A stretch of DNA of 32,432 nt from Flexilinea sp. (GCA_017432685.1 JAFRIR010000141.1:1-32432); one strand, 5' to 3'. Numbered from the stretch's first letter, positions 14,658 through 23,475 are shown. A program made the numbers and translations. The notes: generated by a model from the sequence alone, not told the origin.

Positions 14658-16286
14658 ATGTACGGATATACAAAAAGCTACAGCAAGAGTCAAACCGGAA
14701 CATGGATTATCGCGGCGCTGATCTGCGCAGCGGCAGGCGCCGGACTGCTGTTTATCAGCATGGCGCAGGGCGTCGGTGTCGGTGGAGATGCCACCATCTA
14801 CATCACCAGCGCCCGGAATTTGCTGGCTGGAAACGGGCTCGGGCTCATCAATGCCGCGGGAGAATTCCGCCTGATCCCCTATTTTCCGCCGTTTTACTCG
14901 CTTGTCCTGGCATTTTTCGGCCTGTTTACCGGCAACCTTCCGCTGGTGTCCCTGATTTTGAACCTGGCGCTGCATGCCGGTCTGGTGTTTCTGATCACTT
15001 ACTGGATCATCCGCATCTCCGACAACCTCTTTCCGGGACTGCTGCTGGGCATGCTGCTGGCTGGATCTCCGATCATCATTCCCGCATCCTCCTGGGCTAT
15101 GTCCGAACCACTGGCGATCCTGCTCGGATTTGCCGGTCTGATCCTTTTAGAAAAGAGCCTGATCGAGGATATTCGTTTCGCCTTTTGGGCTTCCGCGGTT
15201 TTGCTGGGGCTCTCTTTCCTCACCCGTTATTCCTCCGCTGCCTTCATCGGCGCAGCGGCGCTGCTGATTTTCTGCTTTGAAGGAGAAACCCGGAAGAAGC
15301 GCTTCATCAGGGCTTTCACCTATGGCGTTATATCCGTGATCCCGATGATTATCTGGCTTATCATCGACTACACGCAAACCAATACCGTCGCCTCACGATC
15401 CATGCTGAACGGCAGAACCGCTGAACTGTGGGCAGCCTTTCTGCCAAAGATCAAACATGTCTTCACGCTCTGGATCCTGCCGGAGTCTCTCACCGCCAAT
15501 ATGCCGGGATTTCTCTCCACGCTCATCAGCATCTTCATCGTTGTTTTTACGGTCGGCTGTTTTGCAGGAGCGGTTTACGCGCTGCGTACCGGTACGAACT
15601 ACCCCCGCTATGCCCGCATGTTCTTTCTGCTCTCAGCACTGAACCTGCTCTATCTTCTGCTGATCATCTTCGTTTCCCTGAACACCTACCCGCCCATCAC
15701 GATCAACACCCGCATGCTGCTGCCGATCTATATCGCGAACTTTTGGCTGATCTACCTGCTGTTTGCGCTGTTCGGCGAATACAATCACCGCCTCTCCCGA
15801 ACGTTTGTGTTCAACACCGCACTGTTCCTGTTCACAGTTCTCTGCTGTTACCGCGGGATCCGGATCGCCAACCAGAATGCCGTTGACGGACTCGGTTACA
15901 ATTCCACCGCCTGGAAAAATTCCGAGACTGTGGCTTACATTCGGGAAAACATCCCGGATGACAAAACGATCGTCACCAATGAAGAGACTGCGCTGCTTTT
16001 CCTCCTGGACCGCCGCACCTGGCCGATGCACGAGGTTTATGTGAATGAACCGGACACAGAATATTACGCCTATGAGAGCGATTCTGGCGCTGAAAGCGAC
16101 GGAAGCCGTCAGGCCTTCCGAAAAGGCGGCGCTTACCTGGTGGTTTTTGACAGCTTCGAAGACCAGATGGCAGATATATACCGGGAAAACACCCATGATC
16201 GCATCGAAAAACTCTTCGCCAATCTGAACGTCCTTTTTGACGGAGATGACGGTACAATCTACACCATGGAAAAGGCTGAACAATGA
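14658..16286 (+). CDS. Polytopic membrane glycosyltransferase-like protein (PMT/ArnT type)
   Basis: A 542-residue protein with an N-terminal helix at about 16-38, then the signature first loop GVGGDATIYITSARNLLAGNG (about 42-62) and YFPPFYSLVLAFFGL (about 75-89). Both are standard in ArnT/PMT-family GT-C glycosyltransferases, where the Asp of the first loop is catalytic. About eleven further helices follow, then a soluble C-terminal domain from about 430. The donor would be a polyprenyl-phosphate sugar. An AAGGGG ribosome site is suitably spaced before the ATG, and a TATAAT lies at 14613-14618. Its stop overlaps the start of the next gene by four bases, so the two are co-translated. Confidence 0.75.
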   Translation: MYGYTKSYSKSQTGTWIIAALICAAAGAGLLFISMAQGVGVGGDATIYITSARNLLAGNGLGLINAAGEFRLIPYFPPFYSLVLAFFGLFTGNLPLVSLILNLALHAGLVFLITYWIIRISDNLFPGLLLGMLLAGSPIIIPASSWAMSEPLAILLGFAGLILLEKSLIEDIRFAFWASAVLLGLSFLTRYSSAAFIGAAALLIFCFEGETRKKRFIRAFTYGVISVIPMIIWLIIDYTQTNTVASRSMLNGRTAELWAAFLPKIKHVFTLWILPESLTANMPGFLSTLISIFIVVFTVGCFAGAVYALRTGTNYPRYARMFFLLSALNLLYLLLIIFVSLNTYPPITINTRMLLPIYIANFWLIYLLFALFGEYNHRLSRTFVFNTALFLFTVLCCYRGIRIANQNAVDGLGYNSTAWKNSETVAYIRENIPDDKTIVTNEETALLFLLDRRTWPMHEVYVNEPDTEYYAYESDSGAESDGSRQAFRKGGAYLVVFDSFEDQMADIYRENTHDRIEKLFANLNVLFDGDDGTIYTMEKAEQ

Positions 16287-18112
16287 TGATCCTCGGGGGG
16301 ATCTTTGGTCTGCTCCAAAGCACGGCGCTGCCGGCGCTGCTGATCATGAAAGTGTGCCGGCTGCGCGGCGGCATTACGGAACGGCTGCTGCGGATGTTTC
16401 CGCTGAGCTTAATCCCGAACTATCTGCTCATCTTTCTCCTGGCTGCACTGCATCTTTACACCCGGCCGGTCATGCTGTGCATTTTGGCCGTTGAGATACT
16501 TGCCCTGCTTTTCCTGTATCGGGAGACGCTGACACGCCCTGTCAGGGAGACTGTTACACGTGCCGGGAATGCCCTGCGCAGGGAACTCCGCCCGCTGAAG
16601 GAATTCCTGACTGAAAAGCACGATGACCCGGGAACAGCTCTTGCCGGCTGGATCCGGGTTCTCAGCGGCTGCATTGCCCTATCCGGCGTGTTATGGGGGT
16701 TCCATCTGGTCTCCTTGAACTTTGGCACCGTTTTCAGCGGCTGGGATACGCTGTTTTCCTGGAATACTTATGCCGAAATATGGGCTGCCGGTCAAGTTCC
16801 GAACATCGGAGGAATGTACCCACAGCTCCTTCCGGCGAACTGGTCCCTTTCCTACCTGCTGCAGGGAAAAGAGGCAGTGCAGTTTTTCAACACCCTGCTC
16901 CCGCCCCTTTTCTTCCTGTTGATCCAGGGCATGTTCTTCGACCTGGGTTTTCAGCGCCGGGAGAGCGGTTTTTTCTTTGCCGCCATCATTGCCCGCTATA
17001 TGATGAAAAAACTGATGGGAGACCAGCTCTTTGACGGTTATATGGACGTCCCGGCAGCGGCGATGATCCTGCTGAGCGTTTACACTCTGCTGCGGGCAGA
17101 ACGGGAATCGCAATCTCATCAGCGTCAGGCGGTCGTCCTCGGCACGGTGTTTGCCGCCGGCGCTGCCATCACCAAGCAGAGCGGCTTCACCGGCCTGATC
17201 CTGTTCCCTCTGGCTGCTTTTCTGATCCTTCCGGATGCTGTGAGAAGCTTCAGCCGGAAACAAAAACTGCTGCTTTTGGTGATGGTTCTTCTCATCGTCC
17301 TGCCCTGGTATGCTCATTGTTTTCTTTTCAACACACACGGGGAAGCCCGGGAACTGGTGGCGGAAGGGATCGCCTCTTACAACAGAGTTTATGATCTCAG
17401 CCACCGGCTCTGGCAGACGGACCAACTGCTGGGAAAATATAAGTGGGTCTTTCTGCTGACCCTGATCGGGCTGCCGTTTATTGAAAAGCGTTACCGGCTG
17501 CTTCTGCCCCTTTACATCTGGCCGCTGACCATCATTTGGGCGACAACCTTCAGTTATGATGCTCGCAACCTGGCCCCGGTTTTGCCCTTTGTTTCCCTGT
17601 CAGCCGGGCTCTCCCTTGCCGGGATCGGGAAATTCAGCGGTAAAATCATCTGCAAAACGTCTGCAGTCCGGATCCCGGTTGTTGTGTTTGGTCTGCTGGC
17701 CGGAGCAGCTGCGGTTTTCATTCTGATCCGGCTTTATCCTGACGCAAAATTGATTGAGGATCAGAAAACACAACAAAAGGCGCTGTTCGGTGAACGGCTC
17801 AATCAGGAACTGCTATATGACGTGTTCGGTGAGGAACATGACGGGTTTGACATTTATACGGACTACCCCGCGCAATTCCTGCCCGGTTATGAAAGATGCT
17901 GCTCTTCTGCGGAATTGACGGATGACGGTCAGGTGCGCGGCGTCCTGGAAGGGGACAACATCAACTGGCTGCTGCTGCCCGTCATCATGCCGAACCATAC
18001 GGATCCCTCCAAAGCGTTGATCGAGCAATGTATTGCCGAGGGTAAATGCGAACAGATCCGCTGTTCCGACGGTTATTACAAATCCTACTGCCTTTATCAA
18101 GTCGCTCACTGA
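16283..18112 (+). CDS. Polytopic membrane protein, GT-C glycosyltransferase like
   Basis: A 609-residue protein with an extra N-terminal hydrophobic region (helices up to about residue 80), then a charged linker (about 85-125) and the GT-C type core. The core loop FSGWDTLFSWNTYAEIWAAG (about 150-169) carries the expected acidic residue. Later come TKQSGFTGLILFP near 300 and YDARNLAPVLPFVSLSAGL near 430, a common ending of this fold. A soluble C-terminal part follows. Start overlaps the upstream stop (ATGA), and the two form an operon. With the other three membrane proteins it suggests stepwise building or decoration of a cell-surface glycan. No family is more specific than this. Confidence 0.68.
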   Translation: MMILGGIFGLLQSTALPALLIMKVCRLRGGITERLLRMFPLSLIPNYLLIFLLAALHLYTRPVMLCILAVEILALLFLYRETLTRPVRETVTRAGNALRRELRPLKEFLTEKHDDPGTALAGWIRVLSGCIALSGVLWGFHLVSLNFGTVFSGWDTLFSWNTYAEIWAAGQVPNIGGMYPQLLPANWSLSYLLQGKEAVQFFNTLLPPLFFLLIQGMFFDLGFQRRESGFFFAAIIARYMMKKLMGDQLFDGYMDVPAAAMILLSVYTLLRAERESQSHQRQAVVLGTVFAAGAAITKQSGFTGLILFPLAAFLILPDAVRSFSRKQKLLLLVMVLLIVLPWYAHCFLFNTHGEARELVAEGIASYNRVYDLSHRLWQTDQLLGKYKWVFLLTLIGLPFIEKRYRLLLPLYIWPLTIIWATTFSYDARNLAPVLPFVSLSAGLSLAGIGKFSGKIICKTSAVRIPVVVFGLLAGAAAVFILIRLYPDAKLIEDQKTQQKALFGERLNQELLYDVFGEEHDGFDIYTDYPAQFLPGYERCCSSAELTDDGQVRGVLEGDNINWLLLPVIMPNHTDPSKALIEQCIAEGKCEQIRCSDGYYKSYCLYQVAH

Positions 18113-18113
18113 C

Positions 18114-18252
18114 CCCTACACCCTATCCCATATCCCCTATATCCTATCCCCTACACCCTACACCCTACACCCTATATTCTATCCCCTATACCCTACACCC
18201 TATACCCTATCCCCTACACCCTGTATCCTGAATCCTGAATCCTGAATCCTTT
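18114..18252. repeat. Long heptamer array, unit CCCTATA/CCCTACA
   Basis: About twenty tandem 7-bp units, mostly CCCTACA, CCCTATA and CCCTATC, ending in three TCCTGAA units. The array begins two bases after the upstream stop codon and ends shortly before the next gene. It is the longest of the period-7 arrays in the window. Confidence 0.9.
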
Positions 18253-18258
18253 TTCGCT

Positions 18259-18264
18259 TATAAT
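18259..18264 (+). promoter_or_regulatory. -10 box very close to the M50 protease start
   Basis: TATAAT (18259-18264) ends seven bases before the ATG at 18272. Transcription would begin at or next to the start codon. No ribosome site is present, so a leaderless message is possible. The -35 region falls in the heptamer array and is poor. Confidence 0.4.
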
Positions 18265-18271
18265 TTCATTC

Positions 18272-18922
18272 ATGTTGAATCTGAGTCCTGCTTTACTGAT
18301 TTCCCGCGTGATCACACTGCTGATCGCGTTCACATTTCATGAGTTCAGCCATGCGCAGGTCGCTGTCTGGCTGGGGGATGACACGCCCCGCCGGGATGGA
18401 CGCCTGACCCTTAACCCGCTGAAACATCTGGACCCCTGGGGCTGTCTGCTGCTGCTCACAGCCGGTTTCGGTTTTGCGAAACCGGTGCGGGTGAACCCTT
18501 ATGCTGTCACCCGCAAAAACAAAGCAGGCATGATGCTGGTAGCTGCGGCAGGTCCCTGTGCAAACCTGCTGCTGGCTGTCATCGGTGCACTCATCATCAG
18601 ATCGGGGCTGATCCGAACCAATGCAGCGCCTTTCGGTCTGAGCTGGCTGCCCCGTCCGGCATATTTTCTGAGCCAGTTCATCTGGACCAACCTGAGCCTG
18701 ATGGTGTTTAACCTGATCCCGCTCGCTCCGCTGGATGGCGAAAAGGTGGTCGGCTACTTTATCCCGGATTCCTTCCGGAACACCTGGAACCGGATCCAGG
18801 CACAGGGGATGAAGATTCTGATGGTGTGTTTCTTTGTCTTGCCTTATCTGCGCATCGGATTTATGGATAACATCATCAGCAGCCTTACCATGAGCCTTTA
18901 CCGGCTGCTGATGGGAGGCTGA
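18272..18922 (+). CDS. Site-2 protease family (M50) membrane metalloprotease
   Basis: This 216-residue protein has the zinc-binding HEFSH at residues 23-27 in the first helix and the second metal motif [10 protein letters not shown] at 147-156, where Asp155 completes the site. About five to six membrane helices are visible and there is no PDZ domain, so it belongs to the small M50 group that cleaves substrates within the membrane. Targets are unknown. No ribosome site precedes the ATG, and a TATAAT lies only seven bases upstream. The TGA stop is followed in the same frame by the GIY-YIG coding sequence. Confidence 0.9.
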   Translation: MLNLSPALLISRVITLLIAFTFHEFSHAQVAVWLGDDTPRRDGRLTLNPLKHLDPWGCLLLLTAGFGFAKPVRVNPYAVTRKNKAGMMLVAAAGPCANLLLAVIGALIIRSGLIRTNAAPFGLSWLPRPAYFLSQFIWTNLSLMVFNLIPLAPLDGEKVVGYFIPDSFRNTWNRIQAQGMKILMVCFFVLPYLRIGFMDNIISSLTMSLYRLLMGG

Positions 18923-18925
18923 GTT

Positions 18926-19195
18926 ACGGATAAACAGGAAGGGTCGAAGCCCTATTACTGTTACATCGTCCGCTGCTGCGACGGGACGCTTTATACCGGG
19001 ATCACCAACGATCTCGAGCGGCGGATCATGGCACACAATAACGGAAAAGGTGCAGCTTACACCGCCTCCCGCAGTCCGGTAGAACTGGTTTACAGCGAAT
19101 ATGTAGGAGGCAAAGGAGATGCCCTGCGCCGGGAGCTGCAGATCAAGAAGCTGAGAAGGAACCAAAAATTGGAACTGATTAAAAGTGGTCGGTGA
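18926..19195 (+). CDS. GIY-YIG superfamily protein (UPF0213/YhbQ-like) with non-standard start
   Basis: The frame encodes 89 residues of a single-domain GIY-YIG nuclease-like protein: CYIVRCCDGTLYTGITNDLE with the YIV and YTG core, then RRIMAHNNGKGAAYTASR, PVELVYSE and ALRRELQIKKL. These are the standard YhbQ family blocks. No ATG, GTG or TTG occurs in frame between the upstream TGA (18920-18922) and the conserved core; the first ATG (19027) would delete the active region. I place the start at ACG (18926), because GGGAGG lies seven bases before it. The alternative is readthrough of the protease TGA, giving a fusion. The stop lies inside a heptamer array. Function in this family is poorly defined (DNA processing). 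Confidence 0.72.
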   Translation, partial: TDKQEGSKPYYCYIVRCCDGTLYTGITNDLERRIMAHNNGKGAAYTASRSPVELVYSEYVGGKGDALRRELQIKKLRRNQKLELIKSGR

Positions 19196-19260
19196 TCGGT
19201 GATCAGTGGTTCTCACTGACCACCGACCACCGGTCACCAGTCACTAACTGCTGATAACTA
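19187..19260. repeat. Heptamer array, unit CGGTGAT, with inverted second half
   Basis: Units CGGTGAT, CGGTGAT, CAGTGGT are followed after a short break by TGACCAC, CGACCAC, CGGTCAC, CAGTCAC and degenerate units. The second half is roughly the reverse complement of the first, so the array can also fold as a hairpin. The GIY-YIG stop is inside it and the era ribosome site comes directly after. Confidence 0.7.
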
Positions 19261-19274
19261 ACAGGAGATTAGCA

Positions 19275-20186
19275 TTGGATAACAAAAAAGCATTCCATTC
19301 CGGATATATCTGTGTGGTCGGAAGACCGAATGTCGGGAAATCAACATTGATCAACCTGCTGCTGGGACAGAAGATTGCGGCTGTTTCTCCCCGTCCGCAG
19401 ACGACCCAGCGGGTACAGCTGGGGATCCTCAGCGATGAGGACAGCCAGATGATCTTCATGGACACACCCGGCATCCACAAGCCGCTCTCCAAACTGGGAG
19501 AAGCGATGAATGAGGCAGCCATCGAGACCATCAGCGATGCGGACAGTGTGCTGTGGATCGTGGATATCTCCGTCAAACCGAACGCGGAAGATGAAATCAG
19601 CGCGGAACGGATCAAAGCCGGCGGACCGCAGGAGAAGGTGATCATGGTCCTGAACAAATGCGACCTGGTCAACCCGAACCAGCTCAGCGAAAATGAGAAT
19701 TTCTACAAAAAACTGCTCACCGGCGCTAAACGCATGGCGGTCTCCTGCCGCAGCGGAGAAGGGATCCCGGAATTGATGACTGAACTCAAATCCCGTCTGC
19801 CGGAAGGTCCCGCGTTTTATGACCCCGATCAGATCACGGATCTTTATGAACGGGAGATCGCGGTGGACCTGATCCGTGAGAGCCTGCTCAAAAATCTGGA
19901 TGATGAGATCCCTCATGCGATTGCGGTGCGGATCGAGGAATACAAAGACCGCAGCGAGACCAATTCCTATATCAATGCCACCCTGCTTCTTGACCGGGAA
20001 TCCCATAAAGGAATCGTGATCGGCAAGGGCGGGGAAATGATCAAAAAAATCAGCTCAGACGCCCGGCGGGAGATCGAGAAGCTCACCGGCCGCAAAATCT
20101 ATCTCGAACTGCGCGTCAAAGTGATGAAAAACTGGCGCAACGACGAAAACCTGCTGCGCCAGATGGGAATAGCGAAAAGCGCATGA
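19275..20186 (+). CDS. era: GTPase Era, ribosome assembly factor
   Basis: Era is a 303-residue GTPase that binds 16S rRNA and helps small-subunit assembly. GRPNVGKST (G1) is at 16-24, PQTTQ (G2) near 41-45, DTPG (G3) at 63-66 and NKCD (G4) at 127-130. The C-terminal KH RNA-binding domain has GKGGEMIKKIS near residue 250, followed by YLELRVKVMKNWRNDE, the usual ending. Length is normal for the family. The start is TTG, supported by AGGAG (19263-19267) eight bases upstream. The gene lies behind the GIY-YIG gene across a heptamer array. Confidence 0.96.
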   Translation: MDNKKAFHSGYICVVGRPNVGKSTLINLLLGQKIAAVSPRPQTTQRVQLGILSDEDSQMIFMDTPGIHKPLSKLGEAMNEAAIETISDADSVLWIVDISVKPNAEDEISAERIKAGGPQEKVIMVLNKCDLVNPNQLSENENFYKKLLTGAKRMAVSCRSGEGIPELMTELKSRLPEGPAFYDPDQITDLYEREIAVDLIRESLLKNLDDEIPHAIAVRIEEYKDRSETNSYINATLLLDRESHKGIVIGKGGEMIKKISSDARREIEKLTGRKIYLELRVKVMKNWRNDENLLRQMGIAKSA

Positions 20187-20208
20187 TAGAATAATCTCTG
20201 TCGGCTTC

Positions 20209-20237
20209 TTGACATGTAACGTCAATGCCATTACAAT
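20209..20237 (+). promoter_or_regulatory. Promoter and possible operator of the RelB/RelE pair
   Basis: TTGACA (20209-20214) and TACAAT (20232-20237) are 17 bp apart. Small inverted repeats overlap them: TTGAC/GTCAA (20209-20213, 20221-20225) and TGTAA/TTACA (20215-20219, 20231-20235). RelB-type antitoxins bind such short palindromes; binding is inferred. Confidence 0.75.
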
Positions 20238-20256
20238 ATAGGCAGAGGAGTTTATC

Positions 20257-20565
20257 ATGGAAAAAACGGCCACATTAAATTTAAGAGTTAATCCGACATT
20301 AAAGCAAGATGCAGAATTTGTTTTGTCACGCCTTGGAATACCGATGTCAACCGCTATCGATATATTTCTGAATCAAATCGTTTTGGTTGGAGGGCTTCCG
20401 TTTGCTGTGACACTGCCAAAATTCCCGGATCGTGTGGATGCAACCAGAATGACCGCCGATCAGATTCATTCAAAACTTCAAAAAGGGTATGATTCTTATA
20501 AAGAAGGTCGGACACAAAACGCTGAACAGGCATTTGCTCAATTCAGGAATAATCACAGTTTATGA
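20257..20565 (+). CDS. RelB/DinJ-family antitoxin
   Basis: A 102-residue protein with the ribbon-helix-helix start of RelB/DinJ proteins: TATLNLRVNPTLKQDAEFVL and then LGIPMSTAIDIFLNQIVLVGGLPF. The C-terminal part is charged and flexible (SKLQKGYDSYKEGRTQN) and would bind the toxin. AGAGGAG lies before the ATG. The stop overlaps the toxin start by four bases. The AT content is higher than in the flanking era and transporter genes, which fits a mobile cassette. Confidence 0.88.
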   Translation: MEKTATLNLRVNPTLKQDAEFVLSRLGIPMSTAIDIFLNQIVLVGGLPFAVTLPKFPDRVDATRMTADQIHSKLQKGYDSYKEGRTQNAEQAFAQFRNNHSL

Positions 20566-20891
20566 CAGAATATACAGTTGAGATTACAGATGATGCGCTG
20601 ACAGATATGAATGATATTTATGAATATATCGCCATTCATCTTCAATCTCCGGAAAATGCTTTAAACCAATACAATCGGATTGCAGATAAAATTATAAAAT
20701 TAAATTCATATCCTGACAGGTACAGATTATTTGATTCGGAACCGGAGCATTCCCTCGGAATTCATAAAATGATTGTTGATAATTATCTGGTTTGTTATGT
20801 GATCGATCCGGGCATAGTAACAGTTCTTGCGGTATTTTATGGTGCATCCGATGTTCATCAAAGATTACAAGAGAGATACCAATTCGGATAA
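20562..20891 (+). CDS. RelE/ParE-family type II toxin
   Basis: This 109-residue protein starts MTEYTVEITDDALTDMNDIY and continues with EYIAIHLQSPENALNQYNRI, a typical two-helix opening. The strand region MIVDNYLVCYVIDPGIVTVLAVFYG comes near the end, as in RelE/ParE toxins that bind the ribosome or gyrase. Its ATG overlaps the antitoxin stop (ATGA), so expression is coupled. The cassette is a second, unrelated toxin-antitoxin pair about 16 kb from the first. Confidence 0.87.
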   Translation: MTEYTVEITDDALTDMNDIYEYIAIHLQSPENALNQYNRIADKIIKLNSYPDRYRLFDSEPEHSLGIHKMIVDNYLVCYVIDPGIVTVLAVFYGASDVHQRLQERYQFG

Positions 20892-20980
20892 TTTAGAATT
20901 GCATCAAAGTGTAAGAAATTATGAACCAAAAACAATTGTCTCTTTATAACATATAGGATCGAAGAAAGGATTATTTGAAA

Positions 20981-22579
20981 ATGAAAAAAATTGTTTTTAT
21001 TTGTTTGATCATCTCCGCAGCGCTCATGCTCAGCGCCTGCGGAAAGACACAGCCGACGGCTGTGCCAACGGAAATTCCGGCGACTGAAGTTCCCACGGAA
21101 GCTCCGGCAGAAGAACCTGTAAGCAATGAACCTGCTGCTGAAGAAACTGCGGCTGAACCGAAGACAGGCGGCAGCATCACCATCGCCATTTCCCAGGACC
21201 TGGACCAGAGCCTGGATCCCCACACCTCCACTTCAGCGGCAAAGCGTGAGATCTTCTTCAACATTTTTGAAGGGCTCGTGAAAGCCGATCCGGACGGCAA
21301 TTTTGTTCCCGCCCTGGCTGAGAGCTGGGAAGTTTCTGACGACGCCACGACCTTCACATTCAAGATCCGCAAGGGCGTCAAGTTCCACAACGGCAGCGAC
21401 CTGACGGTTGAAGACGTGGTCTTCACCCTTGACAAATGCCGCGGCGCGGAAAGCGGTGTGCCGCTGCTGGCCGCCTACTCTGAGATCGAAACTGTGACAG
21501 CCACTGACGACAGCACTGTCGAGATCAAACTGAAGAACCCGAACATCGAATATCTCGCCTACCTGAACACAGCTATCATCCCTCATGATTATGCGGATCA
21601 GGAAACCTTCCCTATCGGCACCGGTCCTTATAAATTCAAGTCCCGCTCAGTACAGGAAAACATCATCCTGGAAAAATTCGCCGACTACTGGGGCGAGCCG
21701 GGTTATCTGGACGAGGTCACTTTCAAGATCATCGAAAACACCGACGCCCTGGTGCTGGCGCTGCGCAGCGGTTCCGTGGACCTGAGCGTTCATCGCGTAG
21801 CTTCCGATGTGAAAGAAATCGGGGATGAGTATGAACTGCTGGAATCCCCGACGAACCTGATCCAGGCCCTGTACCTCAACAATGCCGTGGAACCGCTGAA
21901 TGACCTGAAGGTTCGTCAAGCGCTGAACTACGCAGTGAATGTGAAGGACGTGATGGACATCACCAATGACGGACTCGGTACGCCGATCGGCTCCAGCATC
22001 TATCCGGCCTTCGGGAAATACTTCATGCCGGAGCTGGCGGATGCCTACCCCTATGACCCGGAGAAGGCAAAATCCCTGCTGGCGGAAGCCGGTTATGCGG
22101 ATGGATTCCCGCTCACCATCACCGCACCGTCCAATTACGCGGTCCATGTGAACGCCGCTCAGGTGATTGCCGAACAGCTGAAGGCCGTCGGGATCGACGC
22201 AAAGATCAACCTGGTGGAATGGGCAACCTGGCTGAGCGATGTATATCAGGGACGGAATTTCGAAGCGACCGTAGTCGGTTTTGACGCTTCTTTCCTGACC
22301 GCACGGGCCTTGCTGGAACGCTGGATCTCTGACAACAGCAAGAACATGATCAACTTCAATGACGCGGAATATGACCGGGCGCTGAAGGAAGCTTTTGCCG
22401 CCACCAATGAAGAGGAGCAGACAATGCTTTACAAGCAGGCGGAAAAGATCCTTTCCGATGACGCGGCCAATGTTTACCTGATGGACCCGAACGACCTGAC
22501 CGTCATCAGCAAAAAACTGGACGGTTATATCTTCTATCCGCTGTTCGTGATCGACCTGGCAAAGATCTATTACAAATAA
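20981..22579 (+). CDS. Peptide/nickel-type ABC substrate-binding lipoprotein
   Basis: At 532 residues the product is a family 5 extracellular binding protein (oligopeptide, dipeptide or nickel type). The signal peptide ends in the lipobox LSAC with Cys20, so the mature protein is lipid-anchored. A threonine/proline/glutamate-rich linker (about 24-55) follows, then the fold with DPHTSTSAAKREIFFNIFEG near 75 and FRIRKG-like FKIRKGVKFHNGSDLTVEDV near 130. I choose ATG 20981 over TTG 20975 for spacing from AAAGGA. No permease or ATPase gene is adjacent, so it must work with a transporter encoded elsewhere. The last codon and TAA stop are part of a heptamer array. Confidence 0.9.
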   Translation: MKKIVFICLIISAALMLSACGKTQPTAVPTEIPATEVPTEAPAEEPVSNEPAAEETAAEPKTGGSITIAISQDLDQSLDPHTSTSAAKREIFFNIFEGLVKADPDGNFVPALAESWEVSDDATTFTFKIRKGVKFHNGSDLTVEDVVFTLDKCRGAESGVPLLAAYSEIETVTATDDSTVEIKLKNPNIEYLAYLNTAIIPHDYADQETFPIGTGPYKFKSRSVQENIILEKFADYWGEPGYLDEVTFKIIENTDALVLALRSGSVDLSVHRVASDVKEIGDEYELLESPTNLIQALYLNNAVEPLNDLKVRQALNYAVNVKDVMDITNDGLGTPIGSSIYPAFGKYFMPELADAYPYDPEKAKSLLAEAGYADGFPLTITAPSNYAVHVNAAQVIAEQLKAVGIDAKINLVEWATWLSDVYQGRNFEATVVGFDASFLTARALLERWISDNSKNMINFNDAEYDRALKEAFAATNEEEQTMLYKQAEKILSDDAANVYLMDPNDLTVISKKLDGYIFYPLFVIDLAKIYYK

Positions 22580-22616
22580 GAAATAAGAAATAAGAAATCA
22601 GAAATAAGAAATAATA
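22575..22616. repeat. Heptamer array, unit AAATAAG
   Basis: Five to six units, AAATAAG with one AAATCAG. The array begins in the last lysine codon and TAA stop of the lipoprotein gene. Confidence 0.85.
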
Positions 22617-22619
22617 TGG

Positions 22620-22646
22620 AGACAGGTTCGCACAACAAGCCTGTCT
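22620..22646 (+). terminator. Hairpin after the lipoprotein gene
   Basis: AGACAGG (22620-22626) pairs with CCTGTCT (22640-22646), followed by TCATTCTCT. The stem is short and the T-tract weak, so confidence as a terminator is moderate. Confidence 0.5.
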
Positions 22647-22705
22647 TCATTCTCTATATTCATATATCTTCTGAGTGAAATTGAAATATGGTAAAATGAA
22701 GGTCT

Positions 22706-23434
22706 ATGGAAAGGGATATTTTATTATCGCTGATACTGCCTGCCTATAACGAGGAACACCGCCTTCCGGAATGCATGGAAAAGGTGGCGGGGTTTGTTGC
22801 CTCACATCAGGAGCCGATCGAGGTGATCCTGGTCGAAAACGGCAGTAAAGACCGCACTTATGAACTCGGCCTTGAATACGCAAAAAAATATCCCTGGCTG
22901 ACTGTCCTTCGGGAACAAAAATCGGGAAAGGGAAACGCCGTCCGCCGTGGTATGCTCGAAGCCCACGGACAATATCGGATGTTCGCAGATGTTGACTTCT
23001 CCATGCCGATCGACGAAGTAGATCACTTTATCCCACCTGCGCTTGAAGGCTACCAGGTGGCGATCGGTTCCCGGGAAGTCAAAGGCGCTGTCCGCTATAA
23101 TGAACCTGCTACCCGGCACTTTACCGGACGTGTTTTCAACCTGATCGTCCGCATTCTTCTCTCCCTGCCGAACATCCACGACACGCAATGTGGGTTCAAG
23201 AGCTTTTCAGCGGAAGCGGCTGAGAGACTTTTTTCCGTCCAGAAGATCGATGGCTGGGCTTTTGACGCGGAAGTGCTCTTTATCGCGAAAAAATTCGGTT
23301 ATAAGATCATTGAGGTTCCGGTACAGTGGTACTATGACGGGAACAGCAAGATCAATGTGATTCAGGACTCGCTGAAAATGTTCCGGGAGCTGCTGCAGAT
23401 TCGGAAGAATTACAGGCAGGGGCTGTACAGATAA
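22706..23434 (+). CDS. Family 2 glycosyltransferase, dolichyl-phosphate glucosyltransferase (ALG5/DPM) like
   Basis: A 242-residue GT-A enzyme. LPAYNEE lies at 11-17, VENGSKDRT at 43-51 binds the nucleotide, and the metal-binding DVD is at 95-97 in MFADVDFSMP. The block TQCGFKSFSAEAAERLF near 165-180 and the ending EVPVQWYYDGNSKIN are typical of enzymes that load a sugar onto dolichyl or undecaprenyl phosphate. It could make the lipid-linked donor used by the GT-C like proteins at 9-18 kb, though it is not in their operon. There is no C-terminal membrane domain. A weak AAGG precedes the ATG. Confidence 0.87.
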   Translation: MERDILLSLILPAYNEEHRLPECMEKVAGFVASHQEPIEVILVENGSKDRTYELGLEYAKKYPWLTVLREQKSGKGNAVRRGMLEAHGQYRMFADVDFSMPIDEVDHFIPPALEGYQVAIGSREVKGAVRYNEPATRHFTGRVFNLIVRILLSLPNIHDTQCGFKSFSAEAAERLFSVQKIDGWAFDAEVLFIAKKFGYKIIEVPVQWYYDGNSKINVIQDSLKMFRELLQIRKNYRQGLYR

Positions 23435-23437
23435 AAG

Positions 23438-23470
23438 GGAATAGGATATAGGATATAGGATATAGGGAAT
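23438..23470. repeat. Heptamer array, unit GGATATA
   Basis: About four units of GGATATA and variants start a few bases after the glycosyltransferase stop. The unit is the reverse complement of TATATCC, the form found at 708-736. Confidence 0.8.
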
Positions 23471-23475
23471 ATTGG

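Noticed and set aside
18114..18252. Telomere-like CCCTAAA-type sequence or a eukaryotic contaminant
   Set aside because: Unit composition varies, the array is internal between bacterial genes, and other arrays with the same period have unrelated units.
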